A stretch of DNA of 64,000 nt from Eurosta solidaginis (GCF_040869045.1 NC_090320.1:242544978-242608977); one strand, 5' to 3'. Positions 1-12,319 are shown, counted from the first letter of the stretch. Program-made: numbers and translations. The notes: a model not told the origin generated them from the letters alone.

Positions 1-396
1 GACGTTAGTACTGGGAAATATGTAAATAAATTTAGTTGTGATATAAAATTCAATAGTTTCTAGTAACAAATTATTATTTTTTTTTTGTATAAAAAGACTG
101 AAAATATAGAACAAAGTATTAATTTTTTTTAATTAAAAAATTAAGTTTCTTTTATTTTATTCTGACTTGGGTGGGAGGTTGTGGGTATGGCGGTCGTAGA
201 TTTTTATTTTTGCATTCAAGTTTGATGGTGTTGTAGGTCGAATGGTTTGCTTGAGCAGTGCATTTCTACATATATACATACATTCATGGATCACACCATA
301 TAACATCGGTTTCAGCTATTGGACATATTTGTACCAAATAACTCCACGTACATGTAAAATCAAAAATGTTTGGGATGACATTATTCGATGTGACGT
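1..396 (+). other. 3' UTR and downstream flank of an Hsp70 lying upstream of the window
   Basis: These bases match the sequence following the Hsp70 stop codon at 20294 and again at 42740. A poly(A) signal AATAAA lies at 25-30. The coding region itself would be just left of base 1. The next kilobase, to about 1529, matches unit B 20690-21821; it is AT-rich and I recognise no gene in it. Confidence 0.85.
25..30 (+). terminator. Poly(A) signal of the upstream Hsp70
   Basis: AATAAA, at the same position in the 3' UTR as 20318-20323 and 42764-42769. Confidence 0.7.
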
Positions 397-1529
397 GATA
401 TGCTATGACCAAATATAATCTATTGTGATATGGTGCTATGATAGCCATAGCTGAGTGAAATATCACCCTATATTGGCTGCCGTTTTGAAATTTCTACCAA
501 GAAAAGCTTCTCAGCCAAAATGCAAGTAATGTCACCCCCCAACATTTTGGATTATATACTTGGAGTTACAAAACCTGGTGAGGCGAGATTGGTTTATGAA
601 TTGATATTATGTTAAACTTTATATAAAATAATCACCCCTCTTCAGCATTTCGATTACGTTCCCGTTCTACGCTCCGTTTTAATCGAAGTTGGCTATTCTG
701 CATTAGGACGGAATCGTAATTAGAAGAGGAAGAGCAAATGATTTTTCGAAATCAGCTGTTTGTACGGAATGTGTGAACATTGGAACAAAATAAATTAAAG
801 AAAATTTGTAAAAAACACTGAAAAACGTTTAGATTTTATGATGCACGCCATTTTGTACAAAAAAAGCAATAGAATATATTGCCACAGTGTTATATTTTTT
901 TGAGTGAAGTGCTTTCATAATGTATGTGTGTTTTTGTCGTTCTTTTGGCCAGTTCCGTGGCCGTGGCCACCAAGTTTTGTTAAAACGGATTCCTGCACGA
1001 ATATAGTTGACATTTTCTGAATTTTATGGATGCTAATTTCATTGCACTGGCCTAAAATACTTTATGAAGATTTATTTATTCTTTCCGCAAGGATTGTTTA
1101 CGTTTTCGCTTCAACTTCCTCTACTCCGGCAGCTTGCTTTGGCATATAACTGAACCCAACGAACAGACACAAATTATAGCTGTCTATTATAATGGAATCA
1201 ATAGCCGCGGCATTATTTGTGGAGTTGGAAAGCAACGCATACGAAAATGGCCAGGCGAGAATGGAAAGGCAAATATTGCGAGATTTGTGTAATTAATTTG
1301 AGATGAGTGACGAATTGGAAGAAATTGAACTTAAAAGTGGTAAAGTTTAATGACTTATTTTTATATTTAGGTTCAAAAAAAACTTTCGTCTTAATAAGGA
1401 TGCTTTCAAGTATGTGTTAGATACTTTTGCGGGGCAAATACGTCCAAGCACTTCGACATCGACATGTTGTTTTTGACGTGGAAACATATAAAAAACAATC
1501 ATCATCAAGCCTTATACGTTTCTTATTAC

Positions 1530-2035
1530 TCTGTACTAAAGCACACATCAACAGCTTCAATTTGATACCCATAATGTAAAAACAAATCCTAGTGTTACCC
1601 TGGTCCACGTTTTGGCCTATATCTCAAGACCCTAGTCACAAACAGATATGAAAATTACCTTGTACTAAAGCACTCATCAACAGCTTTCATTTGTTATCCT
1701 TCTTGTATAAACACTTTCTAGGGGTATCAGGGTCCACGTTTTGGCCTCAATCTCGAGACCCTAGTCACCAATAGGTATGAATACTACCCTGTACTAAAGC
1801 ACTCATCAACAGATTTCATTTGTTATCCATATTCTATAAAGACATTCTAGGGGTACCCGAGTCCCCATTTTGGCCTATATCTCGATACCCTAGTCACCCA
1901 CGGGTACGAAAAATACCCCTTATCAAAGTACGCATAAACAGATTCCATTGATGCCCACATTTTACAAACATATCCCAGGATTACCCAGGTTCACGTTGTG
2001 ATCTCAAGACCCTATCCAGAACGGGATAAAAAGTA
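1530..2035. repeat. Diverged ~131-bp tandem repeat, unit A
   Basis: About four monomers recur with a period near 131 bp, each carrying a version of GGTCCACGTTTTGGCC followed by a version of GACCCTAGTCAC (near 1599, 1731, 1861 and 1988). The monomers differ clearly from each other, so the array is old. Length and layout recall the minisatellite at 44.1-46.6 kb, and the two may be distantly related. The copy in unit B is 21822-22328. Confidence 0.75.
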
Positions 2036-2389
2036 TTCTATGTCTGTCTCCTGGTTCTAAGCTACCCCTCCACCAATTTTCAGCAAAATCTGTTCATTCG
2101 TTCTTGAGTTATAAATAGTGTAACTAACACCACTTTCTCTATATATGTACATATATGCATCACATTAGAAACTTCAAAAATAACAGTATTTCTCCACTAT
2201 TTAATGGATGTTATTATACGATCTACAAACTTCAATCACTCTATCTATTAAAAAAAAGCGCATGAAAATCCGTTGCGTAGTTTTAAAGGTTTAAGCATTC
2301 AAAGGGACATTGGACAGAAAAAGCGAATTTGTTTTATAATATGTAGTGATAGCGATACATGCAAAAATACCAAAAAAATAAAACTGATT

Positions 2390-3205
2390 CAAGGTTCGAT
2401 TCGAGCTCAAGGCCGGAACAATAATAAGCACTTTGGAATGTCAAACAAAGTAATTGACAATAAACAAAAATCCAGCATTATCAGTGATTTGCAACAGATG
2501 GCGCAACACTGAATAAATATAGTTGGTAAAAGAAATAGAAGTAGCAAATTTGCCAGTCAAACAAACCACCGCTGTATAGCTAAATGGTTAGCGCAGCGTG
2601 CCTAAAAGCCAAATTAAACTTCCTTAACCCTAACGCCATAGTCGTAACCATACCCATATCCATAACCATCTCAATGTGATCGATTAATGGTGCCTTAACC
2701 TAAAAATCGTGAAAATTTCATAAAAATGAAGAAAACGCAAAAAATTACAAACATATTCCACAAAAAATAAGTCTCTTAGTCATAACGTATCCAAAACAAT
2801 GAAGAAAATCTACAAAAAGTTATTAAATTCAGCAACTCAAATATTTTTAGGTTATGGATATGGCTAGGAACCAAAAACCAATAGATTGGCTATGGCGTTA
2901 ACGTTATGGTATGGCACCATTAATCGATTACATTCCTTTCCATAAGGTAGGTTCGAACAGCTGATTTATTTGGTTATGGCTTTATGGTTATAAGTCACAA
3001 GCGTACTGATGATGAAGTCTTAGCACCCTTCGAAATGGATCTATCTGCGCAGCTAGGCAGGTTGTCTGAAAAATTTTCTACTTACTATTCCAAAAACAAA
3101 ATACAATTTTTCAAATTTAGAAAAATTAAAAAATAACAATAATTATCATTAGAAAAAAATTATTGTTCTGGCCTTGAGCTCGAATCGAACCTTGAATCAT
3201 TTATC
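2390..3205. repeat. Fold-back region with nested MITE-like inverted repeat, unit A
   Basis: A ~38-base segment at 2390-2431 containing GGTTCGATTCGAGCTCAAGG returns in inverted orientation at 3165-3203. Inside lies a second inverted pair, 2628-2700 against 2850-2998, sharing GATTAATGGTGCC/GGCACCATTAATC. The inner right arm resembles the MITE at 60134-60358. Bases 2571-2612 and the GGTTCGATTC motif resemble the A and B boxes of a tRNA-derived SINE, but they are separated and no intact tRNA fold is present. Unknown element type; best read as nested, rearranged non-autonomous elements. Confidence 0.6.
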
Positions 3206-3621
3206 AATAGGCCGATAAAAACAAAAACAATTGTTAAAAATAAAACTTTTTTGAAGAATTTTAAGGAAATGTTTAATATTTTTAACGAAAGATTATTTTT
3301 CAATAGATGTATGCATTCTTAAGCTCCGTTTTCATTATGGCATATATGTCGTCAAATGTTGCCAAAATAATGAAAACGGGCTGCCAAATAGTGTCAGTGA
3401 AAACGACCAAATTTCAGTTTGCGCTGTTGGAAACGTATGACACACAAAAAAGATTTGCCAACATGCTGTCAAATCTCTCATTAAACGAGCAATTCTTGTT
3501 TGTTTGTATAGCCGAACGATCTCGGGAACGGCTCAACCGATTTAAATGAAATTTGGCACAGAGATAATGTATCACCTTCTAAGACTTTCTACTTAGGTGT
3601 TGCCACTCAGAATGTCTCACA

Positions 3622-3737
3622 AAGTTGCCACCTATTCGAAATTAAAAAAATATTGCATGAGATATGCCGACGTGGGTATCAAACGAAAGGTATTTCACTC
3701 CGCATTACAATAGGGACATTTTTGAGTAGGGTTGCCG
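3622..3737. repeat. Single monomer of the ~120-bp minisatellite, unit A
   Basis: One monomer (TTGCCACCTATTCGAAATT ... GAGTAGGGTTGCC). Its left flank matches the first monomer of the 23911-26240 array, and its interior GACGTGGG variant matches the last, as expected if unequal recombination collapsed the array or if B expanded from one copy. Confidence 0.85.
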
Positions 3738-3765
3738 TTTGGGGTTGGAGTAGTTGGAGGACATA

Positions 3766-4047
3766 ATGGATAAGTCAGCTTCAAATTCTGTAATTTTCGT
3801 TCATCCAGTCGGTAGTACCACTGAAAAAAGGAAGCGGGTGAGAAAACTGACTGAAAAATGGACAGCCGAGCAAACCTAGAGGCTATTGCAGGAAGTAGAG
3901 GTCAGGGAGGGGACCTTGAATTTTCTTTCGTCTCAATACAGGGACCGGAATTTGAGGGAGGCTCAATGGCAAGATGTGGCGGATATTTTAAAGATGTCGC
4001 GGTTTGAGGTATCTGCCAAGTGGAACAGCCTGCGCTGCCCTTTCCGC
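3766..4047 (+). pseudogene. MADF-domain exon with in-frame stop, unit A
   Basis: An ATG at 3766 opens a frame with a basic stretch (KRKRVRK), then WTAEQ, a TAG stop at 3877-3879 (codon 38), and continues in the same frame as a MADF-like DNA-binding domain: LLQEVEVREGTLNFLSSQ, YRDRNLREAQWQDVAD, then SAKWNSLR. The family pattern (acidic start, Tyr-x-Asp, Trp-x-x-ia, K-W-x-x-LR) is well preserved. A splice-donor-like GTGAGT at 4048 follows the domain. MADF proteins are transcriptional regulators or transposon accessory proteins. The stop sits in both units, so I read this as a decayed or captured exon. A recoded start after the stop is possible but unsupported. Confidence 0.6.
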
Positions 4048-4249
4048 GTGAGTTCCTTTTCTCTTTATAAATATACTAGCATTTACTCGCGGCCCCGTCC
4101 GCAAGGAGAAAATTAAATGTATGGGCTATTCACGTTAGCCTGCTTATCAAGGTATCTGTTTAAAAATTTTTTTCTGTCTAATGCACTTTATTTTTGTAAT
4201 TGAGTAAAAAAAAGATCTATATGAGCTGATAACCTGATAGGATCAAAAA

Positions 4250-5806
4250 ATTATCCCGAATTTATCCAGAAAAAGCCACGAATTGACCCCGACGATATCG
4301 CGGACGGATCCCGAAAACCATGCAGAAATGCCCCGGAAGGGTCTCCAAAAGTTCTCGGAATAGTCCCAAAAAACCCTAAATGAAAACGACACGATTCTAG
4401 ACTTATCCAGAGAACCACACAGAAATGATCCCTGAAGGGTACCAAAATGATCCCGAAATAGTCCCGGAAAAGTTCCGAAATGACCCTGACGGGCTCAGGG
4501 ACGGATTTCAAAAAACATCCAGAAAATATCCCTAAACCCTCCAGAAATAATGCCGAAAGGGTCCCCAAATGATCCCGTATTAGTCGCGAAAAAGTCCCGA
4601 AATGAACCCGACGGGATCCCGGACGGATACATCTAGAAATGATGCCGGAAGGTACCCCAAATGATCCCGAAAAAGTCCTGAAATGACCCTGATGGGATTC
4701 CGGACGGATCCCTAAAACCATCCAGAAATGATGCCGAAAGGGTCCCCAAATGATCCCGTATTAGTCTCGAAAAAGTCCCGAAATGACCCCCACGGGATCC
4801 CGGACGGATACCCAAAAACATATCTAAATGATGCCGGAAGGTACCCCAAATGATCCCGAAAAATTCCCGAAATGACCCTGATGGGATCCCGGACGGATCC
4901 ATAAAACCCTCCAGAAATGATGCCGAAAGGGTCCCCAAATGATCCCGTATTAGTCTCTAAAAAGTCCCGAAATGACCCCGACGGGATCCCGGATGGATAC
5001 CCAAAACCATTTAGAAATGATTCCGGGAGGCACCACAAATGATCCCGAAAAAGTCCCGAAATGACCCTGATGGGATCCCGGACCGATCCCTAAAACCCTC
5101 CAGAAATGATGCCGAAAGGGTCCCCAAATGATCCCGTATTAGTCTCGAAAAAGTCCCGAAATGACCCCCACGGGATCCCGGACGGATACCCAAAACCATC
5201 TAGAAATGATCCCGAAAAAGTCCCGAAATGACCCTGATGGGATCCCGGACGGATCCCTAAAACCCTCCAGAAATGATGCCGAAAGGGTCCCCAAATGATC
5301 CCGTATTAGTTCTAAAAAGTCTCGAAATGACCCCGACGGGATCCCGGACGGATACCCAAAACCATTTAGAAATGATTCCGGGAGGTACCACAAATGATCC
5401 CGAAAAAGTCCCGAAATGACCCTGATGGGATCCCGGACGGATCCCTAAAACCTTCCATAAATGATGCCGAAAGGGTCCCCAAATGATCCCGTATTAGTCG
5501 CGAAAAAGTCCCGAAATGACCCCGACAGGATCCCGGACGGATACCCAAAACCATCTAGAAATGATGCCGGAAGGTACCCCAAATGATCCCGTATTAGTCG
5601 AGAAAAGGTCCCAAAATGACCCCGTCGGGATCCCGGACGGATACCCAAAACCCTCCAGAAATGATGCCGAAAGGGTCCCCAAATGATCCCGAAAAAGTCC
5701 CGAAATGACCCCGATGGGATCCCGGACGGAACCCGAACGCCACCAGAAATAATGCCGGTAGGCACCCCAAATGATCCCGAAATAGTCCCGAAATGACCCC
5801 ATCGCT
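4250..5806. repeat. Dimeric GC-rich minisatellite, unit A
   Basis: GGGATCCCGGACGGAT recurs at intervals alternating near 89 and 100 bases (4794, 4883, 4983, 5072 ...), giving a ~189-base dimer built of AAATGATCCCG and AGTCCCGAAATGACCC blocks. The minus strand reads open over long spans as glycine/serine/phenylalanine-rich peptide (IPSGSFRDFFG), but this follows from stop-free monomers with no conserved start. I do not call a gene. Confidence 0.9.
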
Positions 5807-5810
5807 GTCA

Positions 5811-6957
5811 AAAATATTTACTTAACGTTTGACGTCAGTGGTGAAAACTGGATGTCAATCGACTGACACCACAATTTGATGACAGTCTTTGGCACACACT
5901 GCTATATCGACTTCATGCCAGTTTTTAATATGTAATGAAAACACATTTGACACCAAATCGCCATGACGACAGTTATGTCAGTATTTGATGTCAGTGATTT
6001 TGACATAGTGAAAACAAAGCATTAACCATTTATGTTGCATTAACAATTAACCATTTATGTTACATAAATATGTATGTACATACCAATGTCAAGCTGATAT
6101 GATATGAAAATACATACATATGTACATTCATACATGCCTATAAACCTACGCCCTAATTTAAATAACGCAGCGAATGCTATGTACATATGTACGTATGTGT
6201 CGCATCATACCTAACTCAAAAGCAATTAGCGCGAACAGTTGTCACCGAACAATCACACACACGAATTTTTTGGTAAAAATGTTACTTTTGTTTAAACAAT
6301 TTGCCTGATAGAAGAAAGGAATCAAGTATTTTTTTGATGCAGATCGAAGGTAAATATTTCAAAGTTTTACTGAAAAGTACAATTTTTTAAATCCATCCAT
6401 CCGATTATGAGTTATAGCTGTGTAAACAAAATGTTTATGATTTTTTACTACATTTTGGCAATTTGCCACGCCCCTATAATATATATCTTTAAAGTTATAT
6501 TAACTGTACCATCTCACGTAGCTAAGCTTTCAAATGCAAAAAACCGTTTTAAAATCGGAGCATTCTGTGTGAAGTTATGTGCATACATGGGATTTAGCGA
6601 CTTTATTTTATAAGATTTATAGATAGATAGATAGATACAGAGAGAATGGTTGTCGCGAATGGCCAGAGAATGGAAGAAAGGTTTGTTTTTTGATTGTCCT
6701 TATTAAACTGAAGTGCCATGATTTACCCAATCGTGTTTCAAATCAACTTTTCTTTTAAATATGTATACAAAAAATCAGACTACATATTGATACTCATTTA
6801 AAAAATATAGTTAATAGATAAAATATGAACAGCGAAGTTTGCAAACATTTTAAAATATGTAAATATGCAATATACCAGTCGTCTACAAAAAGGTTTGAAA
6901 AACACTATTTAGCAAATGATTTAACTAATCGAACAGCGATTGAACAGGTGATCGAGG
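5811..6957. other. AT-rich stretch without a recognised gene, unit A (B: 28318-29464)
   Basis: Bases 5811-6010 repeat short TGACGTCA/TTGATGTCAGT-type words. Bases 6280-6640 resemble the tail of a transposable element and end in a short (GATA)n at 6620-6636. From 6635 onward the sequence is also present in unit C (48331 on). A 68-codon open frame at 6407 has no recognisable domain. Confidence 0.5.
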
Positions 6958-7703
6958 CTGTTAGGTTAGGTTAAGTTAGGTGGTAGCTGCCCTGATAAGA
7001 ATAGCTTACTTGGACAACACGAAGGTCCGTTGTGATACCACATACACCAAAAATAACAGTGACTTGGAGAATCGTTGGGTAGCAACGATAAAGCTCCGAA
7101 TGATACCGATCTCAACTTTTGATAAATCCTCGGGAGATCCAAGTGAGTCTTGACCGAAGTACCTTCGCCTAGTCAGGCAAAAGCTGGGCAATAAAGCATA
7201 AAGTGATTTGGTGATTCCACCTCATCATCCTCCATACAGCTGCAGCAGGATAGTTTCCAGTATATTGAGACGTACCGCATGAATACCCGTGGGACAGTGC
7301 CCTGTCAAAACCCCAATGACCATTGATAGGTGAGCCTTAGTGAACCCGATTATTTCAGCAGACCTCCTGCCATGTACTTTCGGCCAGAAAGATCTTGCTA
7401 CCCTGCAAGACGTGGAGGCCGCCCAACGTTTGCTGAGCTGACTCGAGGCCCAGCTATGGAGGGGCAATCCACAGGTGGCCAGCGGAATCCCGAAATCCCT
7501 ACAGCCATCTTCATCCGGTTCAGTTGTACCGATGGGGGCTAAGAGATCCGCTTGACAGTTACCCGGGATATCACTATGGCCCGGGACCCAGATAATCTTA
7601 ATTGTAAAATAATTCGATGCAATCGCAAGCGAGGTCAGGCACTCCCAGACCACCCTCGATCGCACTGTAGTTGAGCTGAAGGCCTTGATAGCCGCTTGGC
7701 TAT
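6958..7703 (-). mobile_element. LINE fossil: 3' end with RNase H domain, unit A
   Basis: The minus strand encodes the C-terminal part of a non-LTR retrotransposon ORF2. The RNase H region contains IIWVPGHSDIPGNCQADLL, the family's WVPGH...GN..AD motif, and continues to a stop near 7225. The 3' tail on this strand ends in CTAACTTAACCTAAC near 6960, a likely 3' terminus. The reading frame is cut upstream by the hAT insertion at 7704. RNase H plus an APE-type endonuclease and RT suggests the I/LOA group; clade assignment is my inference. Not functional. Confidence 0.85.
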
Positions 7704-9862
7704 TAGAGGTTTACGCCGATCACTTTATCGGCGGCGGCGGCGTAGACTCTATTATATACCGGCGGCGGCGGCGTGGGCGGCGCGCCGGCATACGCCGGTG
7801 TTCTTAGTTTAAAGAGCTTGATTTTTTCTATTTAGAAAAATAATATTTAAGAAAGGTTTAGTTTGTATGTATCTAAGGAAATCAACGTGTTGGACATTTC
7901 GAAAAGATCCGGGGGTTTTGCCTCAAGATCTCGCATACCGTTCAAAAATTTTCTGGAGTAGCTCTTTGCGGAAGGATTGTCCCTCGTTCACCTACTCCAG
8001 ACATACTTCGAATCTAATACCGGTCTTTAGAGTTGGTACTGCTGCGTCTGCTGAAGAGAAATATAGATACGTAAAATGGTCAAACTTTTGTCTGTATATC
8101 TCGTGCAAAAGTTTCACCTGGGGTAACTCCCAACAATCGCTGCGAACACAATTTCTTTAAATCATTTGTGGCTGTTTGGCGGTCATGCACGAAGGCGGCT
8201 TACGGTTGCTATTAATGGTCTATTAATACTCATGACTCTCGTGGCACAGGGCGAATCCAGTTTTTTCGAGCTAAAATCCCCGATGATTAAGAGCTACAAT
8301 TCCCGATGTGCGAACAGTAGCAATCCCGACCACCAGTCGCTACCACGCCTCCTGATCCTCACACCATATGCCATCACAGAAGCTATAGGACTGCGACTTC
8401 GAAATCATATGTAACTTCGTCGACGTCAGTTTCCTAGAAGCTCTAGGTGTAGCTCCGAAGACTTTCTAACGGATGTTTTTGTCGCGATATGCTGCCGAGC
8501 TACACCAGAGAAACACCTTGGAACGTTAGGGAGTGACTATTTGACCAAAGATGCCGCCCTCGAAATCATAAGCAGTCTAAGTGGATATCATTGCGTAACT
8601 CATAGGTGAAAATCGTATAATCCTCGGCGCATCTACATAATTAAAATTTTACAAGGACTCTGGATAAAATTTTTAAAATGTAGACGTTTATGTTCACAAC
8701 ATTGATTTCAATAGTCTTCGTTAAATCAAAACGATATTTTAGAATGAAAGTCGACCGATTTTAAGTTGAACGATGTTAACTGCTGTTTTCCGGCTTTATG
8801 ATATAAGAGCTCATTGTGGATGGCCGTGTAGCTTAAATTTTCAGACTAGTTCGACTGTCCACGACGTTGGGGTAGTAGCATACACGGTCATTAGTTCGAC
8901 TATCTTGGGAAAGCTTTTGCTTCACCACTTTGAGTGTTCTCGCGAAGGACAAAGCCTAACCTGGTAACTATATGATCCTACGTATTCACATTTGTTAAAG
9001 GAGCCGTAACGGGTAGGTGATATTTAAACTTGGTTGACAGGCTATAACCAATGTGATTCACTCCAAAGTACTAGTTTTGAATAGGGCCGCCAACTTTAGG
9101 AAATGTCAACACGGGAGACTTGGGTGTTGAAGGATGAAGTGTTAAAAAACAAAATTAATATTTCAGACGCTATTGTATAGTTTCGCAAATAAACAACAGA
9201 TTTTTGAATGTAAGCTTAAGTGATTTTTCAAACCCTTCTCATACGTACATAAATCTTCAACGTAAGTATAAGGTGGGAATCATTCAAAGGAGTGTTTAAA
9301 CCCCTGAATCCTACAAAAGGATTTTGCATCACTGATTTCCCTTATTCTTTCAGCCAATCGCAATATAAATTTTTTTAAAAAATCGGCACCTTTTTTGGGT
9401 AATTTGCTTTTTTTTAACAACTGAAGGACAATTTGAAAACATGTTCACCTTGGGTCATTTTATTTGAATTCATTGTTCATTATTTTTTGAATCTTTTGAA
9501 AAAAAAAAATTTGCAAAGTGAGCATATAAATTTATTATATAACGTTTCTTTTAGTGTTTTGTTTTAATCACTTGGTGAATTGGGTGATGCGAAGTCCGTG
9601 ACATCGAAAGTACTTGTTTTTTTTAAATAATTTTTGAACTGTTAGAAACAGTTAAATTTCGCAATTAGTTTCTTATAACTGGCAGTGATGCGAATCCCTT
9701 GATACCCCTTTCGACCATATCTGCCCAATATTCGACATGAGCTATAAATGGCCTAAACAGTCTTAAACGAGTAGAAAACATAGTAACGCGCCGGACGCCG
9801 CCGCCCCGCCGATATTTTTGACATTCGGCGGCGGCGGCGTTTATCGGCGGCGTATATCTCTA
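7704..9862. mobile_element. Non-autonomous hAT-type element inserted in the LINE, unit A
   Basis: The element begins TAGAGGTTTACGCCG and ends with the inverse of TAGAGATATACGCCG, 13 of 15 matching, which fits the hAT terminal pattern YARNG. It is flanked by TTGGCTAT (7696-7703) and TTGGCTAC (9863-9870), an 8-bp target duplication with one mismatch that fits the hAT preference nTnnnnAn. Unit C (near 49727-49737) has the uninterrupted site CTTGGCTATCAGAG. Both ends carry dense (CGGCGG)n blocks, striking in an AT-rich locus. The interior has only short open frames without transposase motifs, so the element must have been moved in trans. Confidence 0.88.
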
Positions 9863-10940
9863 TTGGCTACCAGAGTAGATGTTAAATTCCCTAACCGTAA
9901 TAGCACTGGATAACACTTCATCCACCGCATCCTTAATCGCAGCAACTTCCGCTTGGAATACACTGCAGTGATCAGCCAAGTTAAACTTGCGGCTTACATT
10001 TGCCTCTTGACAAAAGACCCCCCACCAACCTTTCCGATCAACTTCGACCCATCCGTGAACAAGTTAACTGGTCCCATGCCCCAGATAATTCCTCTTCCCC
10101 ACTCCTCTCTCGGTGGAATGACTGGGGTGAAGGTTGTATAGGTAGCAGTTATCGGCATACAAACTGGCAAGAAGGCTAGAGTGTCCGAAATCAGAAAGCC
10201 CATAGCCTAAATAACGAAGCCTGACCAACGACCTTGCCGCGACCGCCTTTCCCGCAATATCTACTGGATATATGTTCAGCATGACGTTCAGTGCCAACGT
10301 AGGTGTTGTTCTGAGAGCGCCACTGATACCGATCAGCGCCGTCCGTGCACTTACATTAACATTTTGGGGGTGCTCACCGTATCCACTGCTTTCCACCAGA
10401 CCAGCACCTCATATAGCAGAATCGGTTTGACAACCATCTCATAAAGCCAGTGTACTACTCCTGGCGAGAGTCCCCATCTCTTTCCGATAGCCCCTCTGCA
10501 GCAGAACAAGGCAACCGCGGCCTTCCTTGCCCTATCTTCCACATTGGGTCTCCAGGACAGTTTCTTGTCCAAAACAATCCCCAAATATTTAACTCTATCA
10601 GAAAGTATCAACGGTATCCCTCCAATCGGGGGAGTTCTGAAATCGGGCATCTTATATCTCCTTGTAAAAATAACCAATTCCGTTTTTCCCGGGTTGACCA
10701 CCAATCCACATGATTCAGCCCACCTAGCCACGGTATCCAGGTAGCCCTGCAGAACATCGCGCAAGGTGCGCAGAAATTTGCCTCTGACTAGGATAGCGAG
10801 GTCAGCTGCATAGACAACCACCCGACAACCATTGGCTTTCAGCTCCACAAGAAGCTCGTTGACTACCACAACCCAGAGCAGAGGAGATAGGACAACCCCC
10901 TGTGGCGTGCCCCTGCACACCTTCCTCTTAATCAGAGCTG
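9863..10940 (-). mobile_element. LINE fossil: reverse transcriptase C-terminal half, unit A
   Basis: The minus strand encodes RT motifs in order: KVCRGTPQGVVLSPLLW (fingers/palm), VYAADLAILVRG where the family has F/Y-ADD, GLVVNPGKTEL, KYLGIVLDKKLSW, then the thumb. After a frame break comes a segment with IGISGALRTTPTLALNV leading to RNase H. The second catalytic aspartate is Ala (codon around 10805), so this copy is catalytically dead. Coding similarity stops near 10940, where unrelated AT-rich DNA (10941-11880) replaces the N-terminal RT. Confidence 0.88.
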
Positions 10941-11880
10941 CTCAATCCCTATACACTTGTAGCACTATTGTTTTTGTTTTGCCCTGAATCATATGCACAG
11001 ATTCAAATTCACACTTTGAATATAAAAAAAAATGTTCATAGCACTCCCATATGCCCTCACATCATATGAAAATGCTTGAATTTCCTATGAAAGTGCCAAG
11101 AAAAAGCACTCCCGTATAAAGCTCAGGCACTTGTGTATGATAAAAAAATTTACACTAACAATTTCACAACTAAAAATTATTCGAAAACATTATAGACCTG
11201 AAAAAAATTTGTAATCAAAATTGATTTATAAATAAAATCAAAATAGATAATTGACCGCGGAGCTGAAATATATGGGCCATATGACCAAAGAATGTAAGCA
11301 AAACTGTACCAAAACAAGAGGAGCCTATTCTAACTACATATGATATTAGTTAATTACCTTCAACGGAAGGCAGTAACTAGTGATACAAAATTCTGGTTCA
11401 CAACTAGACCTAGAGTGCCAAATAAGTATTAGTTCGTTAATAACTAGATTTTCTGTTATAAAATCGACTAAAAAACTGTTACCAGCTTTAACGAGCTGCG
11501 GCTACATATGAGTATGCATCTTTCTCAATACTATTCCACCAGTACGTAACTATCGAAAAAGTACCAAAAAGAAATTTGTATATAGTTAGGAAATAGTGAA
11601 AAGTTAAAGCAGCGGGGACAATTTTCACCGTCTAGTACATCGCCAGTTGAAAACATGTAAAAGAGGTAGATGGCGAACTATTAGTGGTTCAGAATGCAGG
11701 AGAAATGCACTTATTTTGAACTAGAGATTTTCCTCACGGGGTAGTTTCTGTGACCTTTTATTTCAACTCGGTATATTATTTTTCTTGGTTATGAGACATT
11801 TTTTGACTGGAAGTGGGGGGAACCGTAAAGTAACCATGCCAAATGTTATTTTAGCACCTCAGTAATCTCTGTTGCTAATA

Positions 11881-12319
11881 TATGTGACCCGGTCTAAGAA
11901 AAGGTGTCTTATGACTCAAAAAAGAAATTGCGAGAAACAGCTGTTAAAGATGAACAATGCATTTCTTCAGTTTCTTAGTAGTTTTTCTTTTGCATTATGA
12001 ACAGTCATGTCCAAAAGGTAAAGCACAAACCAGTTTCTGACCGATATTTTGGCTCCATTGCCACTGAAAAAAAATGCTATCAAAAGAATCTGAGGATGCT
12101 TCACCAGCCACCAAAGTGGCATCGAATGAACCAAATGCTTCATCGTCTTTCATTTGTGCTCTTCTTTCTCTACATTTTTAGTACACTTCTAAGCAAGTTA
12201 CGACTTTCTACTTTTCACCACGTGAAAGAGCGTCTCAAAAACTATCGAACCCAAAAAAAAAAAACTGGACATTTTTTTTTTTGAGTCATAAGCCACCTTT
12301 TCATAGCCCTGGTCACATA
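11881..12319. mobile_element. ~440-bp inverted-repeat element in the LINE, unit A
   Basis: TATGTGACCCGGTCTAAG ... CTTATGACTCAAAAAA at 11881-11922 is repeated inverted at 12275-12319 with few mismatches (about 44 bp). The interior has no transposase. It abuts the endonuclease remnant of the LINE. I could not settle a target duplication, so the superfamily is open. Confidence 0.7.

Noticed and set aside
2571..2612. tRNA gene
   Set aside because: An A-box-like stretch is present but no B box follows at the right distance and no cloverleaf can be formed; it looks like SINE debris.
4250..5806. Several overlapping minus-strand frames of 60-156 codons (also in unit B)
   Set aside because: They come from stop-free minisatellite monomers, overlap each other in different frames and lack a unique start or conserved domain.
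7330..7542. Plus-strand frames opposite the LINE RNase H and RT (also 10450-10713 and copies)
   Set aside because: They are shadows of the minus-strand retrotransposon reading frame.
8166..8414. 82-codon frame inside the hAT element
   Set aside because: It is partly deleted in unit B by the 64-bp loss and has no transposase motif.
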